Below, piece by piece: positions 41,800 through 45,001 of a stretch of 45,001 bases of DNA. The notes under the pieces are model-generated. The model did not search any database. It saw nothing but the letters and a program-made list of their open reading frames with translations, and was not told the origin of the DNA. The stretch spans positions 1 through 45,001 of the forward strand of contig DASVDB010000018.1 of the NCBI GenBank assembly GCA_036381315.1, written 5' to 3'. Each line of letters opens with the position of its first letter. Within the stretch, counting starts at the first letter, position 1. Source of the stretch: Bacilli bacterium. Lineage in GTDB: Bacteria; Bacillota; Bacilli; Paenibacillales; KCTC-25726. Made by a program: the position numbers and the translations under genes.

Positions 41800-43525
41800 C
41801 GGCCATATCGGCGACGATCATGCCGGTTACGTGAAGCGCCGCATTCGCGGGCTGTTTTGGCATGTTTTTTATGAGCACACTGATGATGTAGCGCGGTTTA
41901 TCCGCAGGAAAATATCCGACAAACCACTGATTCGTTTTTTCCTTCCCCTGTGAAAAAACTTGCGCGGTTCCGGTCTTTCCGGCAATTTTCCAAGCAGACT
42001 TCCGCAGTTTAGCGCCCGTTCCGGTCGCGACAACCTTTTGCATGTCTTTCAACAGTTCCTGCGAAGCGGCCGAGGAAATCGGCGTTCCCGCCAACGCCGC
42101 CCGCCGATAGGGGAATTTTTCTTTCAAAAGGCCGTTGGCATAGCGAATTTCGCTAGCGATGCGCGGCCTGTTGACGTTTTTGCCATGCAACAATACGGAT
42201 ACCATAAAAGCTCCTTGCAGCGGGGTCATGCGCACATCCCGCTGCCCAATCGCCGTTTGCACCATCGCCCCTTCATCCACCACAGTCTTCGAGTCAAACA
42301 CCTGCCCCGAATTTTCTCCGGCAAATTGTCGAAACGTGCCCACTTTACCGGATTGCTCTCCGGCCCAGCCAATCGGTTGCCCGATCCCGAACGCGGAAGC
42401 CGCCGCCACGATTTGTTGCGGTTTTAACCGCTCCGCCACGTTGGCAAAGACAATATTGCAGGATTCGGCATAGGCTTCGGCAAAGTTGATGCGGCCGTGC
42501 CCATTCTTCTTCCAACAGGAAAAATGGAATTTTCCAAGCTCGCCGCCGCAGAAAAACTGTTCCTGCGGCTGGACGACATGAGCATCCAACGCCGCCGCCG
42601 CAATCACGGTTTTGAATATCGAACCGGGCGCGGTAGCGGAAAGCGCGCGGTTTTGCCATTTTCCGTCTGCGGGATCGACGCTGTACGGATTAAACCGGGG
42701 GCGGCTGGCCATGGCCAACACATCGTTGTTTTGGGCATCGAGCAATACGACGGCGCCTTCCTGCACTTGCGCCTCATCCAACGCTTCTTCGACAATCGTT
42801 TGCATGCCCGCGTCGAGTGTGGTGATGATTTTTAGCGGATAATACCGGTTGTCCGGGGCGCTTATCCGCAGTCCAAGCCCTTGCAGCGGATTATTTCGTC
42901 CATCCGTATAAATGATTGCTTTCTCTTGGCCTATTCCGCGCAAATATGCGTCGAACGTTCGTTCCAGTCCGGATGCGCCGACCTGTTGGCGGCTCCGTTC
43001 GTTTTTGTCGGGATCTTCCGCGATAAAGCCAATCACATGTTGCGCGGGCATATTTTCCGGGTAACGTACGGTGACTGGCAGCACATGAAGAAAGGGAAGC
43101 TTCAGCCCGGCCAGCGCCTGCGCCTCTTCCGGGGAAAGCAGATAGGGACGTTTTGCGTAGGCGGCGGTCCAGAACTTCGGAGCTTTCAGCCCGTCAACAA
43201 ATGCCGACCACGCGGCGCGATTGATTTTCAAAATTTGCGCGATGCTTGCCGCCGCCTGCTCGCCGCGGAAATCGCCAACGGGAAAAACGGCCAATCCCTT
43301 GCCGACTTCCCCGGTAATGGGGCTTGCATCGCGGAAATAAAAATGGCCCCTGCCCGCATCCAGCACAAGCGCGTGTTCCCGCTGGGAAACCGCGCCGCGG
43401 GCAAGCCCGGTCTTTGCACCGGACAAAACACCCGAAGCGATCAGCTGCAAATACAACAGCCTGATTAGCAGAACAAGAAACCCCATGGAAAAGGCAAGCA
43501 ACAATAAAAATATGCGCCGCTGCAT
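41774..43525 (-). CDS. Class B penicillin-binding protein (transpeptidase)
   Basis: This 583-residue protein has one N-terminal membrane helix (residues 4-24), a dimerisation domain and a transpeptidase domain. Catalytic motifs are SIFK (Ser302, in TAPGSIFKT), SCN (Ser355) and KTG in AGKTGTAQ. It cross-links peptidoglycan in division, elongation or sporulation; it lacks PASTA domains, unlike SpoVD/PBP2x. ATG at 43525 has GGGGTGA five bases upstream; earlier in-frame starts have no site and would place a terminator-containing leader inside the coding region. A weak promoter (TTTGAA, 17 bp, TAATGG) lies just upstream. Confidence 0.92.
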   Translation of the reverse strand: MQRRIFLLLLAFSMGFLVLLIRLLYLQLIASGVLSGAKTGLARGAVSQREHALVLDAGRGHFYFRDASPITGEVGKGLAVFPVGDFRGEQAAASIAQILKINRAAWSAFVDGLKAPKFWTAAYAKRPYLLSPEEAQALAGLKLPFLHVLPVTVRYPENMPAQHVIGFIAEDPDKNERSRQQVGASGLERTFDAYLRGIGQEKAIIYTDGRNNPLQGLGLRISAPDNRYYPLKIITTLDAGMQTIVEEALDEAQVQEGAVVLLDAQNNDVLAMASRPRFNPYSVDPADGKWQNRALSATAPGSIFKTVIAAAALDAHVVQPQEQFFCGGELGKFHFSCWKKNGHGRINFAEAYAESCNIVFANVAERLKPQQIVAAASAFGIGQPIGWAGEQSGKVGTFRQFAGENSGQVFDSKTVVDEGAMVQTAIGQRDVRMTPLQGAFMVSVLLHGKNVNRPRIASEIRYANGLLKEKFPYRRAALAGTPISSAASQELLKDMQKVVATGTGAKLRKSAWKIAGKTGTAQVFSQGKEKTNQWFVGYFPADKPRYIISVLIKNMPKQPANAALHVTGMIVADMAATSKTAIQ

Positions 43526-43584
43526 CGGATTCACCCCAAAAACACGCTTCTTTTCCATTATTGCCCGGATGGGCATATTCAAAC

Positions 43585-43611
43585 AAAAAAGCCTCCCATA
43601 CACTGGGAGGC
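43585..43611 (-). terminator. Rho-independent terminator of the chemotaxis gene
   Basis: On the minus strand GCCTCCCA (43611-43604) pairs with TGGGAGGC (43598-43591) around a five-base loop and is followed by six T. It comes 29 nt after the stop of the methyl-accepting protein gene and separates it from the penicillin-binding protein gene. Confidence 0.9.
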
Positions 43612-43639
43612 CAATTTTTACTGGATGGAAATATGCCGT

Positions 43640-45001
43640 TTAGATCACAAACTTGGTAAGTGACTCTTTGAGCGTATTCGACAGGGAGTCAAGCTTATCC
43701 GACAACTGCACCAGCTCTTCGCTCACTCTGAGCTGCTCCTGGCTCAATGATGCTACCTCTTCCGAAGTGGCCGAAGATTGTTGCGAAATGGCGCTGACAC
43801 TGCCCATCGCTTCCGATAAAATCTCCTGTGATTCCTCCAATTTTTGGATGGAACCCGAGACATTGTCCAGTTGCACAATGAAATTGCTCATATTTTTATG
43901 CACATCTTTGAAGATGCGATCCGCTTCTTTCACCGAGGCGATCTGTTCCTGGAACAACGGATACGCTTCCGACAAAACTTGCACGGTCTCATCAATTTCA
44001 TTTTGAATGGATTCGGTGATTTGCCCGACCACGTCAATCGATTGCCGCGATTGATCCGCCAATTTGCGGATTTCATCCGCGACCACCATGAATCCTTTGC
44101 CGGCCGCGCCGGCGCGCGCAGCTTCAATCGTCGCATTCAACGACAAAATATTGGTCTGTTTCGTAATGCCGTTTAACATATCCAAAATTTTGCGAATCGA
44201 GTTGGTGCTTTCTTTTAACTTATCGACTTTTTCGACCATCGACCGGGTCATCTCTTCGGTCGAATTTGTCTTCGTAATCAACTCCGCCATATAGGTAATG
44301 CCCTGTTCGCTGACGGTGCGAACCTGTGCGGCGGAAATGCCCATTTTTTCATTTTCGTCGATCACGAGCGCCATCTGTTTGCCGATATGCTGCGTCAAAT
44401 CATTTCCCCGCTCCGCATCCACTGCGAGCGTAGAGGCGCCATTGGCGATTTCCTCGGTGGCGATCGATATTTCTTTGGCCGACGTAGCCGTATTTTTCGA
44501 CGCTTCATTTAACAAGGCTGACGTAGCCAACACTTCCTGGGCGGAAACGTTCGTCTGCTTAACGAGCAGCGTGATTTGCTCCATCATTTCATTGAAGCTG
44601 CGCGATAATTGCCCGATTTCATCCTTGGACTTCACTTTGGTGCGAACCTGCAGATTCCCTTGCGCGCCTTCTTTCATCAAGCCGCTTAATTGCACGAGCG
44701 GCGTGGCGACGAAGCGGATAATCAGAAGGCCGATCACGACGGCCAAAACGGCAGCGACCAAAGCCAAAATAAGCGTCCAGACAAATATCTTGTTCGATCC
44801 GCTGGTTAAATCGCTGATTGGCGTTACGCCGACCAACGACCATCCCGTCACTCCCGATTTGCTGTGGACAATCAGTTCACTGTCGGTTTCTAAGGACCCG
44901 ATCTGTTTCTTGAGGTCAAGCTTTTGTCCCAGTTTTTTGCCGATCAACTCCGGTTTGGACGCGAAGACAATGTCTCCATCCGCAGTAACGACCTGCACAC
45001 T
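43640..45001 (-). CDS. Methyl-accepting chemotaxis protein (N-terminus beyond window)
   Basis: This partial gene encodes at least 452 residues. The end of an extracellular Cache-type sensor domain ([14 protein letters not shown] and [13 protein letters not shown]) is followed by a transmembrane helix (about 73-98), a HAMP domain and a long cytoplasmic signalling coiled coil. The conserved tip is [20 protein letters not shown] followed by [12 protein letters not shown]. It would pass ligand binding to CheA/CheW. The open frame continues through the window edge, so the first codons and sensor are missing. Its terminator is at 43585-43611. Confidence 0.93.
   Translation of the reverse strand, partial: SVQVVTADGDIVFASKPELIGKKLGQKLDLKKQIGSLETDSELIVHSKSGVTGWSLVGVTPISDLTSGSNKIFVWTLILALVAAVLAVVIGLLIIRFVATPLVQLSGLMKEGAQGNLQVRTKVKSKDEIGQLSRSFNEMMEQITLLVKQTNVSAQEVLATSALLNEASKNTATSAKEISIATEEIANGASTLAVDAERGNDLTQHIGKQMALVIDENEKMGISAAQVRTVSEQGITYMAELITKTNSTEEMTRSMVEKVDKLKESTNSIRKILDMLNGITKQTNILSLNATIEAARAGAAGKGFMVVADEIRKLADQSRQSIDVVGQITESIQNEIDETVQVLSEAYPLFQEQIASVKEADRIFKDVHKNMSNFIVQLDNVSGSIQKLEESQEILSEAMGSVSAISQQSSATSEEVASLSQEQLRVSEELVQLSDKLDSLSNTLKESLTKFVI

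Overview
The window reads as chromosome of a spore-forming member of the Bacillales, most likely Paenibacillaceae. The reasons are the set of Bacillales-type genes (gbsR/opuA, sbcDC, an LtaS-type enzyme, type 2 IPP isomerase, YjcZ-like and YozQ-like small proteins), strong AGGAGG-type ribosome binding sites, frequent TTG starts and moderate-to-high GC. No rRNA, tRNA, CRISPR array, phage or intact insertion sequence was seen.

The outstanding feature is a 17-gene, single-strand operon (about 15361 down to 1105, minus strand) encoding a bacterial microcompartment (BMC) with its own feed pathway. In transcription order: methylthioribose-kinase-family kinase, MtnA-family aldose-1-phosphate isomerase, class II aldolase, CoA-acylating aldehyde dehydrogenase, four BMC-H shell proteins, PduL phosphotransacylase, an EutN/CcmL vertex protein, a tandem-domain BMC-T, a CoA-disulfide-reductase-type flavoprotein, two subunits of a glutaconate-CoA-transferase-like protein, and a ribose-type sugar ABC transporter. 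Kinase, isomerase and aldolase are the three activities of the known 5-deoxyribose / 5-methylthioribose disposal route, which yields DHAP plus an aldehyde. The aldehyde dehydrogenase, PduL and apparently the aldolase carry amphipathic targeting helices. My reading is a metabolosome that imports and consumes 5-deoxy-pentoses (by-products of radical SAM and SAM chemistry), confining acetaldehyde (or methylthioacetaldehyde) and converting it to acyl-CoA and acyl phosphate. There is no alcohol dehydrogenase in the locus, and the CoA-transferase-like beta subunit has lost its catalytic glutamate; both are unusual.

Left of the operon (190-1019) lie two small membrane proteins. Right of it, still on the minus strand, come sbcD-sbcC, a polytopic membrane protein and an aldose-1-epimerase family protein (up to 21725). 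A short plus-strand stretch carries a mini thioredoxin-reductase-like flavoprotein and a DUF2569 membrane protein. On the minus strand follow a YozQ-like small protein, a ROK regulator and a two-gene chromate transporter preceded by a perfect palindromic operator. Then comes a glycine-betaine module: GbsR-type repressor divergent from opuAA-AB-AC.

The segment 29.7-32.1 kb is repeat-rich. It contains a 30-codon remnant matching the 3' end of fni, a pair of inverted 70-bp repeats, a 14-bp tandem array and several copies of a roughly 25-bp dispersed repeat, all surrounding a membrane-anchored alpha/beta hydrolase gene. Beyond it lie fni, an LtaS-type synthase, an ArsB/NhaD-type transporter, an internally repeated protein of unknown function, a CBS protein, an NhaC-type antiporter, a MASE3-like/PAS/GGDEF/EAL protein, a 24-codon YjcZ-like gene, a class B penicillin-binding protein and a methyl-accepting chemotaxis protein cut by the window edge.
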